DNA of 64,000 nucleotides from Microbacterium aurantiacum. Lineage in GTDB: Bacteria > Actinomycetota > Actinomycetes > Actinomycetales > Microbacteriaceae. Of this stretch, positions 33,436 through 42,188 are shown one piece after another. A program made the translations under genes and the position numbers. The notes beneath the pieces were generated by a model. That model saw only the letters and a program-made list of their open reading frames with translations. It did not search any database and had not been told where the DNA came from. The stretch is from NCBI RefSeq assembly GCF_021654035.1, contig NZ_JAJPDW010000001.1, forward strand, positions 744,001 through 808,000, given 5' to 3'. Positions within the stretch are counted from its first letter, which is position 1. The number at the start of each line of letters is the position of its first letter.

Positions 33436-36344
33436 CCGGTCTCCAATGTTCGGGCCAGCGCGTCGGCGAAGTAGTCGACGGATTCCTTCGTCACGCACAG
33501 CGGGGGTTTGATCTTCAGGACGTTCTGGTGGTCGCCGGTGGGCTGCATGATCACGCCCAGCTCGAGCAGCCGGTCGCAGATGGCGGCGGTCTCGGCCGTG
33601 GCGGGCTCTCGCGTCTCGCGGTCCCGCACGAACTCGACGCCGAGATACAGGCCGGATCCGTGGACGCGACCGATGATCGGATGCCGTGTCCCCAGGTCTT
33701 CCAGGCGTGCGGCGAGATGCGCGCCCACGTCGCGGGCGTTGTCCTGCAGCCCCTCCTGCTGGATGACGTCGAGCACGGCACTGCCGATCGCGGCGGAGAC
33801 CGGAGAGCCCCCCGTGGAGGAGAAGAAATAGCCCTGCGTGCGATAGCGGTCGGCGATCTCGCGGCGGGTGATCACGGCCCCGAGCGGATGCCCGGCACCG
33901 ATCGACTTCGCCACGGCGACGATGTCGGGGACCACCCCCTGCTCCTGGAAGCCCCAGAACCAGCGTCCCAGCCGCCCGAAGCCGACCTGGACCTCGTCGG
34001 CGATCGCGAGGCCGCCGTGCCGACGCACCGCGGCGTAGACCTCCTGCAGGTAACCGGCGGGCAGGGCGACGCCGCCGGCGTTGCCGAAGTACGTCTCGCA
34101 GACGAACCCGGCGGGGAGGGCGCCGCCCGCCACGATCCGATCGATGTCGGCGACGGCCTCCGGCGCGTACCGCGCGGCATCCGCATCCCGGTGCGCGCCG
34201 CGGTAGGAGTTCGCGGCGGCGACCGTGTGCACCCAGTCGGGCCGCGTCTCGAGCGCGAACGGGTTGTCGGCGATCGAGGTCGAGACGGCATCGCTCGCGA
34301 ACGTCCAGCCGTGGTACGCCTCGCGCATCGCGACGATGTCGCGGCGGCCGGTCGCGGCCATCGCGAGGCGCAGCGCGAGGTCCACCGCCTCGGAGCCCGA
34401 GTTGACGAAGAACACCGTGTCGAGCTCGTCGGGCAGAGTCGCGGCGATCTTCTCGCCGTACTCGGTGATGCCGCCGTAGTGGAACCGCGAGTTGGTGTTC
34501 AGCAGGTGCATCTGCCGCGTCGCCGCCGCCACCACCCGCGGGTGGGCGTGCCCCACCGACGCGACGTTGTTCACCATGTCGAGGTAGACCCGGCCGTCGA
34601 CGTCCATGAGGTACTCGCGCCAGCCTCGTTCGATCTGCGGGGGTGCGGTGTAGTAGTGCTCCTGCACATCGGCGACGACGCGGTACCGGCGCTCGAGGAG
34701 ATCGTCGGACGGATGCCGCGGCCTGGGGCTCGCGGGAAGCCCCAGCGCCGGGCCGACATCCCCGACGACCGTCCACCAGGCGGCCGCGAGCGCCGGGGTG
34801 ACCCGCGCCGGCGGCTGCGGGCCGTCGGAAGGGAATCGCCGGGCGAACAGGCGCGTCCGCGCGGGGAGTTCCGCCGCCGTCGCGTCGGCGGGGAGGCCGG
34901 TGATCGTCACCGTCTCCCGTCCGTCGGTCCAGGTGAGCGTGCCGTCGGCGACGGTCGCGCCGGCCGCAGCCGCGGAGGCGAGCAGCGTCGACTCCGCCAG
35001 CCAGATCGTCGCCCCGGTCGGCACGGTGGCGGGGGCTGCGGGGGTCCGCCGGGGTGCGCCGGTCAGCACGGGCTCCCACGCCGGGATCACACTGCATGCG
35101 GCCCCCCGGTCGAGTGCCGCCGCCGCGGCGCGGTCGAGCGCACCCTCGTCGAGCCACGCGCCCTCGTCGTTCAGCGCCGATACGGTCCCCGCGTCGAGGA
35201 CCGCGATCTCCCCGGCGAGCGTCAGCAGCGGCCCACTCCGCCACGCGCGATCCGTGTCGCCGCCGTCGGGCGCACCCTCCAGATCGGCGCGGATCGCCGC
35301 GGTCATGACGGGGATCGGCACCGCCGTCGCGGTCTCGAAGATGCGGTACTCGCGATCGAGGGCGCTCGCCGCGTAGTCGTTGGCGTCGTCGATGCGCACC
35401 TGCGCCCGTCCGCTCAGCACGAGGACGACACCGCGGAGCACGACGAGCGGCCACACCGCGGCGATCTCGTCAGAGGTGAGCGGCCGACGCGCGTGGAACG
35501 CCCGGAGGGCCGGGAGGGTCGACAGCGCGTCGGCGCCGTCGTGGTGGAGGACCGACGAGACGGTGGTGGCGATCTCGCCGACCCGCCACGATGCGGTGAC
35601 GTCGCCGAAGTCAATGACGGCATCCGGAAGCGCCCCCGGCTCGGCGCGCAGCACGTTGTCGTCCGTGATGTCGAAGTGTCCGGCCTGCACCGGGAGTCGG
35701 TCGGCGATCGGGGTCAGCGTTGCCGCGGCATCCGTCGTCGCCGCCCGCAGGGACTCGCGCACCGTCGCGTCGGTCTCGCCGGGGAGGAGCGCGTCGATGA
35801 CACGGAGGGCGTAACGCGCGTCCCACTGCAGCACCCGGGACGTCGCGGGGTGGGTGAAGCCGTCGAGGGCGATGCTCACCCGCGCGGCAAGGTCGCCCAG
35901 GCGCCCGACGACGGCGGGGGAGAGGTAGCCCGAGCCCATCAGGGTCGATCCGGCGATGTTCTCGAGCACCCGCGCGTGGACGCGGCCGCGCGAGGAGTCC
36001 CACCAGGCACTCATCGGACCGCGGGGTCCGGTGACGATCCGGGGGACGCGGAGCGCCGGGTCGTGATCGGCGACGCGCGCCGCGGCGCGGTCCTGGAGGT
36101 CGATCTCGGCTTCGCTGAAGGCGGGATTGCTGATCTTCAGCACCCCGAGCGGCACGTCCGAGCCGCGCGCGAAGACCCGGAAGTTCTGGTCCTGCTGGCT
36201 GCCGAGCGAGCGGAGGTCGATCTCGACGCCGAAGGTCTGAGCGAACAGGCGTCGCACCTCGTCGTCGCCGAGCGAGGGCGTCGGCAGCTCGACGTGGGCG
36301 AAGTAGTCGAACGGCGCGGCGGATGCCGGGGTCGTGTCGGTCAC
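33429..36344 (-). CDS. APH-type kinase fused to class III PLP aminotransferase/phospho-lyase
   Basis: 971-aa fusion. Residues about 1-340 form an aminoglycoside-phosphotransferase-like kinase with the complete catalytic loop H223-F-D225-ITDD-N230 and the metal motif VIDFGD. Residues about 345-540 are a divergent linker domain I cannot assign. Residues about 545-965 form a class III PLP enzyme with FVNSGSEAVDLALRLA, IADEVQVGFGRLG and the PLP lysine K813 in VAKSIGAGHPLG. The arrangement parallels the separate human hydroxylysine kinase and phospho-lyase, suggesting phosphorylation of an amino-alcohol followed by elimination. GTG 36344 overlaps the amidase stop. Confidence 0.88.
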   Translation of the reverse strand: MTDTTPASAAPFDYFAHVELPTPSLGDDEVRRLFAQTFGVEIDLRSLGSQQDQNFRVFARGSDVPLGVLKISNPAFSEAEIDLQDRAAARVADHDPALRVPRIVTGPRGPMSAWWDSSRGRVHARVLENIAGSTLMGSGYLSPAVVGRLGDLAARVSIALDGFTHPATSRVLQWDARYALRVIDALLPGETDATVRESLRAATTDAAATLTPIADRLPVQAGHFDITDDNVLRAEPGALPDAVIDFGDVTASWRVGEIATTVSSVLHHDGADALSTLPALRAFHARRPLTSDEIAAVWPLVVLRGVVLVLSGRAQVRIDDANDYAASALDREYRIFETATAVPIPVMTAAIRADLEGAPDGGDTDRAWRSGPLLTLAGEIAVLDAGTVSALNDEGAWLDEGALDRAAAAALDRGAACSVIPAWEPVLTGAPRRTPAAPATVPTGATIWLAESTLLASAAAAGATVADGTLTWTDGRETVTITGLPADATAAELPARTRLFARRFPSDGPQPPARVTPALAAAWWTVVGDVGPALGLPASPRPRHPSDDLLERRYRVVADVQEHYYTAPPQIERGWREYLMDVDGRVYLDMVNNVASVGHAHPRVVAAATRQMHLLNTNSRFHYGGITEYGEKIAATLPDELDTVFFVNSGSEAVDLALRLAMAATGRRDIVAMREAYHGWTFASDAVSTSIADNPFALETRPDWVHTVAAANSYRGAHRDADAARYAPEAVADIDRIVAGGALPAGFVCETYFGNAGGVALPAGYLQEVYAAVRRHGGLAIADEVQVGFGRLGRWFWGFQEQGVVPDIVAVAKSIGAGHPLGAVITRREIADRYRTQGYFFSSTGGSPVSAAIGSAVLDVIQQEGLQDNARDVGAHLAARLEDLGTRHPIIGRVHGSGLYLGVEFVRDRETREPATAETAAICDRLLELGVIMQPTGDHQNVLKIKPPLCVTKESVDYFADALARTLETGW

Positions 36345-38365
36345 AGCGGTGCGCCTTCCGTCGATCCGAACGCCCCCGCCACGGCGCCGTCGGCGTCGCG
36401 GGCGACAAGGACGACGAGCGGTCCGAAGGGAGGCAGCCATTCGCTGAACGCCACGGTATGCGCGTCGAGGGGGAGGGGATGCACACCCGTGATGCGCTCG
36501 CCGTCCACGCTCACCGCCGCCCGGACGCCGTCGACGTAGGCGACCACGTCTGCGGGGGTGGTGCCGCTCAGGGTGCCGGAGAAGGACACCACCGTGTGAT
36601 CGGCGTCCCGGTCGATCCGGACCGAATCGAGACGGATGTCGAGCCCGCTCGCGGCGACGGGCATCGCGGCGGGGAAGACCGCCTCGTCCGGGAGCGCCGG
36701 AGTGCGCGGCGGTGATGTGCGACGTGCCCCGAGCGCCGTGACGGCCGCGGCGAGCTGCATCAGGCGCGCGTCGGCGTAGGCGGGGCCGGCGAGGGTGACA
36801 CCGACCGGCATCCCGGTGTCCGCCATCGTCCCCATCGGCACGGTGACCGTCGGGATGCCCAGGTGGCGCGGGACGAGGTTGCCGTTGGAGACCCAGACAC
36901 CGTTCCGCCACGCGATGTCGGCGGACGCCTCGTTCACGTCGGCGTCGGCGGGACCGACGTCGGACTGGGTGGGGAAGATCACGGCGTCGAACCCTTCCGC
37001 CGCCATCCACTCCTCGAGGTCGACCGCGCGGGTGTGCTCCAGGCCGCGGAGCCCCTGCTCGACGCTCGGGATCTCGGTGGGGGTGCGCACCCCGGACCTC
37101 GCGGCATCCACATACTCGGCGAGGTCGTAGGCGATGTCGAAGGGGAAGATCCCGTAGCGGTCCGGGAGGGCGCCGGTGGGGTGGGGGAAGATCTTCGCCG
37201 CGTCGACGTCGGCGAGGCGGTTCAGGCGCGGGTCGCCGTTGAGGCGGAGGAATGCATCGAACGCCCACACGGAGAGGTCGCCCACCTCGTCGGCGAGGAA
37301 CTCCCGCGGCACGAAGCCCCGGTCGACCACGTCGCGGCTGTCGGCGCGGAGCTTCTCGTAGTTGTCCACCGCGGGGAGATCCACCTCGACCACCTTGGCG
37401 CCCGCGTCCTCGAGCTCGGCACGCAGACGTTCCCAGAGCGCCATCACCGAGGGGCGGGCGTCGATCGGGAGCGCGGTGTCGGGGTCGGCGTCGACGTAGA
37501 TGCGGGGGACGGCGAGACGGATGCCGGCGAGGTCGGCGGCGGGGAGGTCGGCGAAGGAGGGCGGACGGACCTCCGACGGCGCCGGCAGCGGGATCCACGG
37601 CTGCGACCGCCACAGATCGCCGTCGGTGATCGGGTCGTCGACGACCACGGCGTCGAGGATGTGCGCGAGGTCGTCGATCGTGCGGGCGTGGGGGACGACC
37701 ACGTCCATCGTGGGCACGAGCGGCCAGTTGCCGCGCACCGAGATCATGCCGCGGGACGGGGTGTACGCCGTCAGGGCGTTGTGCGAGGCGGGGGCGCGGC
37801 CGGACGACCAGGTCTCCTCTCCGAGCCCGAACACCGCGAAGCTCGCGGCGGTGGCCGTGCCCGACCCGTTCGACGACCCCGAGCCGAAGGCGGAGGTGAG
37901 GTACTCGGCGTTGTAGGGCGATTCCGCGCGCCCGTAGAGCCCCCGCTGCATCCCGCCCGCCGCCATCGGAGGCATGTTCGTCAGGCCCAGGAACACGGCG
38001 CCGGCCTCGCGGAGGCGCGCGACGGCGAACGCGTCGTCCTGGGCGATGAGGTCGGCGAAAGCGGGGGAGCCGGAGGCGACCGGGAGGCCCGCCACGCAGA
38101 AGCTGTCCTTCGCGGTGAAGGGGATGCCGTCCAGGATGCCGCGGGATTCGCCGTGCGCGCGGCGCTCGTCGGCTGCCCGCGCCTCGGCGAAGGCCCCGGG
38201 GTTCAGCACGATGACGGAGGTCAGCGCGATCCCCGATCGGTCGTAGAACGCGATCCGGTTGAGGTAGCGGGCGACGAGTTCGACGCTCGTGACCGCGCCG
38301 TCCCGGAGGGCGGCGCCCAGCTCGGCGATGGACGCCTCGACGACCGTCGGCAGAGGTGCGATCAT
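36341..38365 (-). CDS. Amidase-signature family hydrolase with C-terminal extension
   Basis: 674-aa amidase-signature protein, first gene of the leftward operon. Counting from the upstream ATG 38377, the catalytic Lys is K90 in GIPFTAKDSF, the cis-Ser lies in GSGSSNGSGT (about 165-174) and the nucleophile Ser in ETWSSGRAPAS (about 188-198), a variant of the usual TGGSIR. About 160 residues beyond the usual domain form an Ig-like beta region (VRAAVSVDGERITGVHPLPL). Start ATG 38365 is preferred because ATG 38377 lies inside the operator palindrome and upstream of the predicted transcription start. Substrate unknown; an amide or N-carbamoyl compound of the same pathway is plausible. Confidence 0.85.
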   Translation of the reverse strand: MIAPLPTVVEASIAELGAALRDGAVTSVELVARYLNRIAFYDRSGIALTSVIVLNPGAFAEARAADERRAHGESRGILDGIPFTAKDSFCVAGLPVASGSPAFADLIAQDDAFAVARLREAGAVFLGLTNMPPMAAGGMQRGLYGRAESPYNAEYLTSAFGSGSSNGSGTATAASFAVFGLGEETWSSGRAPASHNALTAYTPSRGMISVRGNWPLVPTMDVVVPHARTIDDLAHILDAVVVDDPITDGDLWRSQPWIPLPAPSEVRPPSFADLPAADLAGIRLAVPRIYVDADPDTALPIDARPSVMALWERLRAELEDAGAKVVEVDLPAVDNYEKLRADSRDVVDRGFVPREFLADEVGDLSVWAFDAFLRLNGDPRLNRLADVDAAKIFPHPTGALPDRYGIFPFDIAYDLAEYVDAARSGVRTPTEIPSVEQGLRGLEHTRAVDLEEWMAAEGFDAVIFPTQSDVGPADADVNEASADIAWRNGVWVSNGNLVPRHLGIPTVTVPMGTMADTGMPVGVTLAGPAYADARLMQLAAAVTALGARRTSPPRTPALPDEAVFPAAMPVAASGLDIRLDSVRIDRDADHTVVSFSGTLSGTTPADVVAYVDGVRAAVSVDGERITGVHPLPLDAHTVAFSEWLPPFGPLVVLVARDADGAVAGAFGSTEGAPL

Positions 38366-38371
38366 GGGGGT

Positions 38372-38390
38372 AAACATACACCGTATGTTT
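38372..38390. promoter_or_regulatory. Perfect palindromic operator between amidase operon and TetR gene
   Basis: AAACATAC-ACC-GTATGTTT: 8-bp arms, 3-bp spacer, very AT-rich against its surroundings. On the minus strand it contains TACGGT (38385-38380), a -10 box for the amidase operon. Position and symmetry fit a TetR-family operator, bound by the divergent regulator. Confidence 0.8.
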
Positions 38391-38423
38391 TCCGCGCCGC
38401 CACACCCTTTGCTGGACGCCGCG

Positions 38424-38448
38424 TAAGCTCGGCCGCGACCTCGAGGAG
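38424..38448 (+). promoter_or_regulatory. TetR gene -10 box and Shine-Dalgarno
   Basis: TAAGCT at 38424-38429 is a good -10 box; GAGGAG at 38443-38448 is a full SD. The codon six bases after the SD is ATC (38455), with no ATG, GTG or TTG in frame upstream. Confidence 0.6.
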
Positions 38449-38454
38449 TCCGTC

Positions 38455-39090
38455 ATCGCCAGACCGCCCCGCCCGCTGCTCAGCCGTGAGCTGATCGCGC
38501 AGACGGCGCTCGCCCTCGTGGACCGTCACGGCGTGGAGGGAGCGAGCATCCGCCGCGTGGCGACGAAGCTCGGCGTGAACCCCACGTCCCTGTACAACCA
38601 CGTTCCGAACCTCGCCGCCATGATCGAGGACGTCCGCTCGCTGGTGTCGGCGCGCATCGAGTCGCGACCGCTGCGCGAGATGGCGTGGGAGGAGGGGCTC
38701 CGGGAGTGGGCGCGCTCCTACCGGCGCGCGTTCGCGGGGCATCCGCGCGTGGTGCCGCTCCTGATGACCAACGCGGTCAAGGCGCCGGTTCTGCTGGCGG
38801 AGTACGAGGACTTCGCCGTCGCCGCGCGTGCCGTCGGTTGGGCTGATCGCGACATCCTCCCGCTCCTCACGGCCTTCGAGTCGTTCATCCTGGGGAGCGT
38901 GCTGGACATGTCCGGCCCCGCGATCGTGTTCGATCCGCGCGGCCAGGAAGCCGACCTCCCCGCCTTCTCCGCCGCCTTCGCGACGCTCGCCGACGAGGAT
39001 CCCGCCGACCCGATCGCCACCCGTGCGTTCGAGATGGGGCTCCGGATGCTGATCGCCTCGGCGCGACCGGAGGAGCACCCCGGCAGCTGA
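38455..39090 (+). CDS. TetR family transcriptional regulator
   Basis: 211 aa if read from ATC 38455. The helix-turn-helix covers LSRELIAQTALALVDRHGVEGASIRRVATKLGVNPTSLYNHV, and the C-terminal helical domain resembles TetR_C (ESFILGSVLDMSGPAIVF). The first ATG/GTG in frame is GTG 38518, which would remove helix 1 of the DNA-binding domain; the frame is open further upstream and an SD sits six bases before ATC, so ATC (rare initiator) or a local mutation/sequencing error is suspected. Divergent from the amidase operon with a perfect palindrome between them, so it probably represses that operon and itself. Confidence 0.85.
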   Translation: MARPPRPLLSRELIAQTALALVDRHGVEGASIRRVATKLGVNPTSLYNHVPNLAAMIEDVRSLVSARIESRPLREMAWEEGLREWARSYRRAFAGHPRVVPLLMTNAVKAPVLLAEYEDFAVAARAVGWADRDILPLLTAFESFILGSVLDMSGPAIVFDPRGQEADLPAFSAAFATLADEDPADPIATRAFEMGLRMLIASARPEEHPGS

Positions 39091-39221
39091 CCGCGCGCTC
39101 GCCGCGAGTGGCAGACGGGGGGTATGCGTCCGTCCCGAGCGTCCCGCGTCACTCGCGGACTGCTCGCCGCCGGAGTCGCGACCTTCGTCGCCCTCCACAG
39201 GGGAGAGCGCGCCTGCGACGG
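39091..39221. other. Gap between TetR and SDR genes
   Basis: 131 bp. It encodes a short plus-strand peptide from ATG 39124 (MRPSRASRVTRGLLAAGVAT...) that looks like the first membrane segment of a lost gene, then continues antisense into the SDR gene. See findings. Confidence 0.35.
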
Positions 39222-40052
39222 CTACGTCGCCAGACGCGACAGCATCCGGTCCATGAGGACGTCGGGGAGGAGGCGCCGGAGCCCGACGATGACCTTCGCC
39301 GAGGCGGGGGTGGCGTAGCGCGAGCGCGGATAGCGCACGGTGACGGCCTTCACGATCGTGCGGGCGACGCCCTCGGCGGTGCCGGACAGCGGGGACGAAT
39401 CGACGTTCTCGTAGTTCGACACGAGAGCGGCGGCCTGCGCGGCGTAGGGGCCGTCACCGGAGCGCTCGAGCGCGCTCTCGCGCGAGATCGCGTTCCACTC
39501 GGTGCGGATGGGCCCGGGCTGGATGATGACGACGTCGATGCCGTGCGGCGCGAGCTCGAGGCGCAGCGAGTCGGACAGTCCTTCCACGGCGAACTTGGTC
39601 GCGTGGTACCAGCTGCCGATCGGCTCGTAGATGCGGCCGCCGACGGAGGAGATGTTCACGATGCGTCCGCGACCGAGCGCGCGCATCGTGGGCAGCACCA
39701 GCTGGGTGAGGCGCGCGAGCCCGAAGACGTTCACCTCGAACTGACGACGCGCCTCCTCGATCGGGACGTCCTCGAGCGCGCCGTACGAGCCGTACCCGGC
39801 GTTGTTGACGAGCACGTCGATGCGCCCCTGCTGGTGCACGATCCGATCGACGCCCGCCTGCATCGAGGCGTCATCGGTGACGTCCATCTCCAGCACCTCG
39901 CACCCGGATGCCGCGAGGTGCGCCATCCGGTCCACCCGACGCGCGGCGGCGTAGACGACCCAGCCGCGCGCGATCAGCGCGAGGGCGGTGGCGTAGCCGA
40001 TTCCGGAGGACGCGCCGGTGATGAGGACGACGGGGCGGGTCTTGTCTGACAT
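39222..40052 (-). CDS. Short-chain dehydrogenase/reductase
   Basis: 276-aa Rossmann oxidoreductase of the classical SDR family. It has VLITGASSGIGYATALAL (cofactor loop), LVNNAGYGSYGALED, the catalytic Ser in NISSVGG and the Y-x3-K pair in WYHATK, then ALAPHGI-type LELAPHGIDVVIIQPGPIRTEW. Basic residue AARRVDR after strand 2 suggests NADP(H). Substrate unknown. ATG 40052 is six bases after TGGACT on this strand, no SD. Confidence 0.9.
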   Translation of the reverse strand: MSDKTRPVVLITGASSGIGYATALALIARGWVVYAAARRVDRMAHLAASGCEVLEMDVTDDASMQAGVDRIVHQQGRIDVLVNNAGYGSYGALEDVPIEEARRQFEVNVFGLARLTQLVLPTMRALGRGRIVNISSVGGRIYEPIGSWYHATKFAVEGLSDSLRLELAPHGIDVVIIQPGPIRTEWNAISRESALERSGDGPYAAQAAALVSNYENVDSSPLSGTAEGVARTIVKAVTVRYPRSRYATPASAKVIVGLRRLLPDVLMDRMLSRLAT

Positions 40053-40127
40053 CCCCCCAGTCCATCACGGATTCTCCGGGGTCGGACCGGGTGGGGGCGA
40101 GGTCGGCTGAGGGATAGGGTTGCGAGC

Positions 40128-40913
40128 ATGACTGCGACCCCTCCCGGCTGGTACGACGACGGAAACGGCGCGCTGCGCTGGTGGGACGGCACGCAGTGGA
40201 CCACCCACGTCGCCGCACCCGACGCCGAGGGGGCGCCCGACGGCGCCACGCCGCCCGCGCCCGATGACGCCACGCCCGCCGCGGCCGATGCGACCGACGC
40301 GTCGCTGCAGACCGTCGGGTTCGACCCGCAGCCCGTCGACGGGGCCGCGCCCCCGGAGGGCTATAACGGCGAGGGTGGCGGGTTCTCCGCGGCCACGCAG
40401 CCGAAGTCGAAGCTCTGGATCCTGTGGCTCGTTCTCGGCGTGGTGATGCTCGGCGTGGTCATCGCCGCAGCCGTCCTCATCCCGCTGCTGCTCGTCAACG
40501 CCGCGACGTCGAGCGGTTCCGGAGGCTCCGGCGGAGGCGGTGCGCCGGCCGGCGATGACGAACAGGCCGCCGTCGAGGTCGTCATGGACTACGACGACGC
40601 ATGGCAGAACGCGGACTGCGATCTGTTCCTCGCGAGCACCACCGAGTCGTTCCGCACCGCCGGCGGTCTGGTCGACTGCGAGACCTTCGAGGCGACCGCG
40701 AGCGAGTTCTCGGCATCCGTCGAGGACTACCGAATCGAGGTCACCTCCATCGAGGGCGACGCGGAGCAGATCCTGGTCACCACCACCGAGACCTTCGAGA
40801 GCTTCTTCGATGAAGAAGGTAATCCCCTCGACGAGGCGGTCGCCTACGACAACGTCTTCCTCTACACGCTCGTCCCCGCCGACGGCGGCTGGGCGATCGA
40901 CTTCCTCGAGTAA
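40128..40913 (+). CDS. DUF2510 membrane protein
   Basis: 261 aa. The N-terminus TPPGWYDDGNGALRWWDGTQWTTHV is the DUF2510 motif (PGWY-D-RWWDG-WT), thought to be a short protein- or ligand-binding module in actinobacterial envelope proteins. An acidic Ala/Pro linker, one transmembrane segment (about residues 103-128, LWILWLVLGVVMLGVVIAAAVLI) and a C-terminal extracytoplasmic alpha/beta domain (about 145-261) of the NTF2-like type with two Cys follow. TAGGGT (40115-40120) lies seven bases before ATG 40128. Confidence 0.8.
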   Translation: MTATPPGWYDDGNGALRWWDGTQWTTHVAAPDAEGAPDGATPPAPDDATPAAADATDASLQTVGFDPQPVDGAAPPEGYNGEGGGFSAATQPKSKLWILWLVLGVVMLGVVIAAAVLIPLLLVNAATSSGSGGSGGGGAPAGDDEQAAVEVVMDYDDAWQNADCDLFLASTTESFRTAGGLVDCETFEATASEFSASVEDYRIEVTSIEGDAEQILVTTTETFESFFDEEGNPLDEAVAYDNVFLYTLVPADGGWAIDFLE

Positions 40914-40916
40914 CCG

Positions 40917-41717
40917 GTGGCGGAAGAGGTGACGCGCGCCCGCGGGGCGCGCTACGTGATCACGTGCATCGGGGTCGGGCTCCTCGCCGGTCTCATGTCC
41001 GGCCTGTTCGGCGTCGGCGGGGGCACGGTCATCGTGCCGCTGCTGGTCCTCGTCCTCGGATTCGATCAGCGATTGGCTGCGGGCACGTCCCTCGGTGCGA
41101 TCGTGCCCACGGCATCGGTGGGGGTGATCTCCTACGCGCTCAACGACTCGGTCGCATGGATCCCCGCGCTGATCCTCGCCGCCGGAGGGTTCATCGGCGC
41201 CCAGGTCGGGACGGCCCTGCTCGCGAAGCTCTCGCAGACGGTGCTCCGGTGGGGGTTCGTCGCGTTCCTCGGCGTCGTCATCGTCATGCTCTTCATCGTC
41301 ATCCCCTCGCGGGATGCCGTTCTCGAGCTCACCTGGTGGACGGGCCTCGGGCTCATCGCCCTCGGCCTCGTGACCGGAGTGCTCGCGGGACTCCTCGGCG
41401 TGGGTGGCGGGATCATCGTCGTGCCGGCGCTGATCTTCCTCTTCGGCACGAGCGACCTCGTCGCCAAGGGCACGTCGCTGCTCATGATGATCCCGACCGC
41501 CATCTCCGGCACGATCGGCAACATCCGCCGGCACAACATCGATCTCGTCGCCGCCGGGATCGTCGGTCTCGCCGCGATCACCACGACCGCCCTCGGCGCG
41601 TGGATCGCCGTCCGGGTCGATCCTCAGGTCGGCAACATCCTGTTCGCCGCCTTCCTGGTCTTCATCGCCGTGCAGATGGCGATGAAGGCGATCCGGGGTC
41701 GGAAAGGCGCCCGCTGA
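40917..41717 (+). CDS. TauE/SafE family sulfite/organosulfonate exporter
   Basis: 266-aa membrane transporter with about eight helices in two halves, each beginning with a family glycine motif: GLFGVGGGTVIVPLLV near residue 30 and GLLGVGGGIIVVPALI near 155. Probably exports or imports sulfite or a sulfur compound; no sulfur genes adjoin it. GTG 40917 is three bases after the DUF2510 stop, so the two are probably cotranscribed. Confidence 0.88.
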   Translation: MAEEVTRARGARYVITCIGVGLLAGLMSGLFGVGGGTVIVPLLVLVLGFDQRLAAGTSLGAIVPTASVGVISYALNDSVAWIPALILAAGGFIGAQVGTALLAKLSQTVLRWGFVAFLGVVIVMLFIVIPSRDAVLELTWWTGLGLIALGLVTGVLAGLLGVGGGIIVVPALIFLFGTSDLVAKGTSLLMMIPTAISGTIGNIRRHNIDLVAAGIVGLAAITTTALGAWIAVRVDPQVGNILFAAFLVFIAVQMAMKAIRGRKGAR

Positions 41718-41738
41718 CCCCGTCGATAGGATGAACGG

Positions 41739-42188
41739 GTGCCAGTGAACCCCGAGCTCGTCGGTCGCGACTTCCCCGCGACCGCCCCCTACCTGGTCGG
41801 TCGAGAGAAGGTGCGCGAGTTCGCCCGCGCGGTGTTCTCCGACGCCGCACCGCACCACGACCCCGACGCCGCGCGCGCCCTCGGCTACGCTGACGTCGTC
41901 GCGCCCCCGACGTTCGCGATGGTCCTCCAGGACCTGACGCTGCAGCAGCTCCTCGCCGAGCCCGACTCGGGGATCGAGCTCTCGCGTGTCCTGCACGCCG
42001 AGCAGAGGTTCCGCTACACCCGTCCGATCGTCGCGGGCGACGAGCTCGTCGGGCGGCTGTCCGTGACAGGCCTTCGCGCGATGGGGGCGGCGACGATGGT
42101 GACCAGCGAGGCCGAGATCACCGACCTCGAGGGCGTGCACGTCGTCACGACGACATCCGTGCTGGTCGTAGGGGAGGAGCAGTCATGA
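41739..42188 (+). CDS. MaoC-type (3R)-hydroxyacyl dehydratase, HadA/HadC-like subunit
   Basis: 149-aa FAS1_DH/MaoC N-terminal protein starting PVNPELVGRDFPAT with the hot-dog fold segment VVAPPTFAMVLQ. In the HadAB/HadBC system this subunit binds the acyl chain while its partner, the next gene, supplies catalysis. GTG 41739 is six bases after TAGGAT (41727-41732), no SD. Overlaps the next gene by ATGA, as expected for an obligate heterodimer. Confidence 0.88.
   Translation: MPVNPELVGRDFPATAPYLVGREKVREFARAVFSDAAPHHDPDAARALGYADVVAPPTFAMVLQDLTLQQLLAEPDSGIELSRVLHAEQRFRYTRPIVAGDELVGRLSVTGLRAMGAATMVTSEAEITDLEGVHVVTTTSVLVVGEEQS

Noticed and set aside
33429-36344. M23 peptidase domain in the middle of the kinase-aminotransferase fusion
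   Set aside because: Some three-domain relatives are annotated this way, but no HxxxD/HxH ligands are visible in residues 345-540.
38518-39090. TetR protein starting at GTG 38518
   Set aside because: This would cut off helix 1 of the HTH; the frame with full coding character begins after the SD at 38443.
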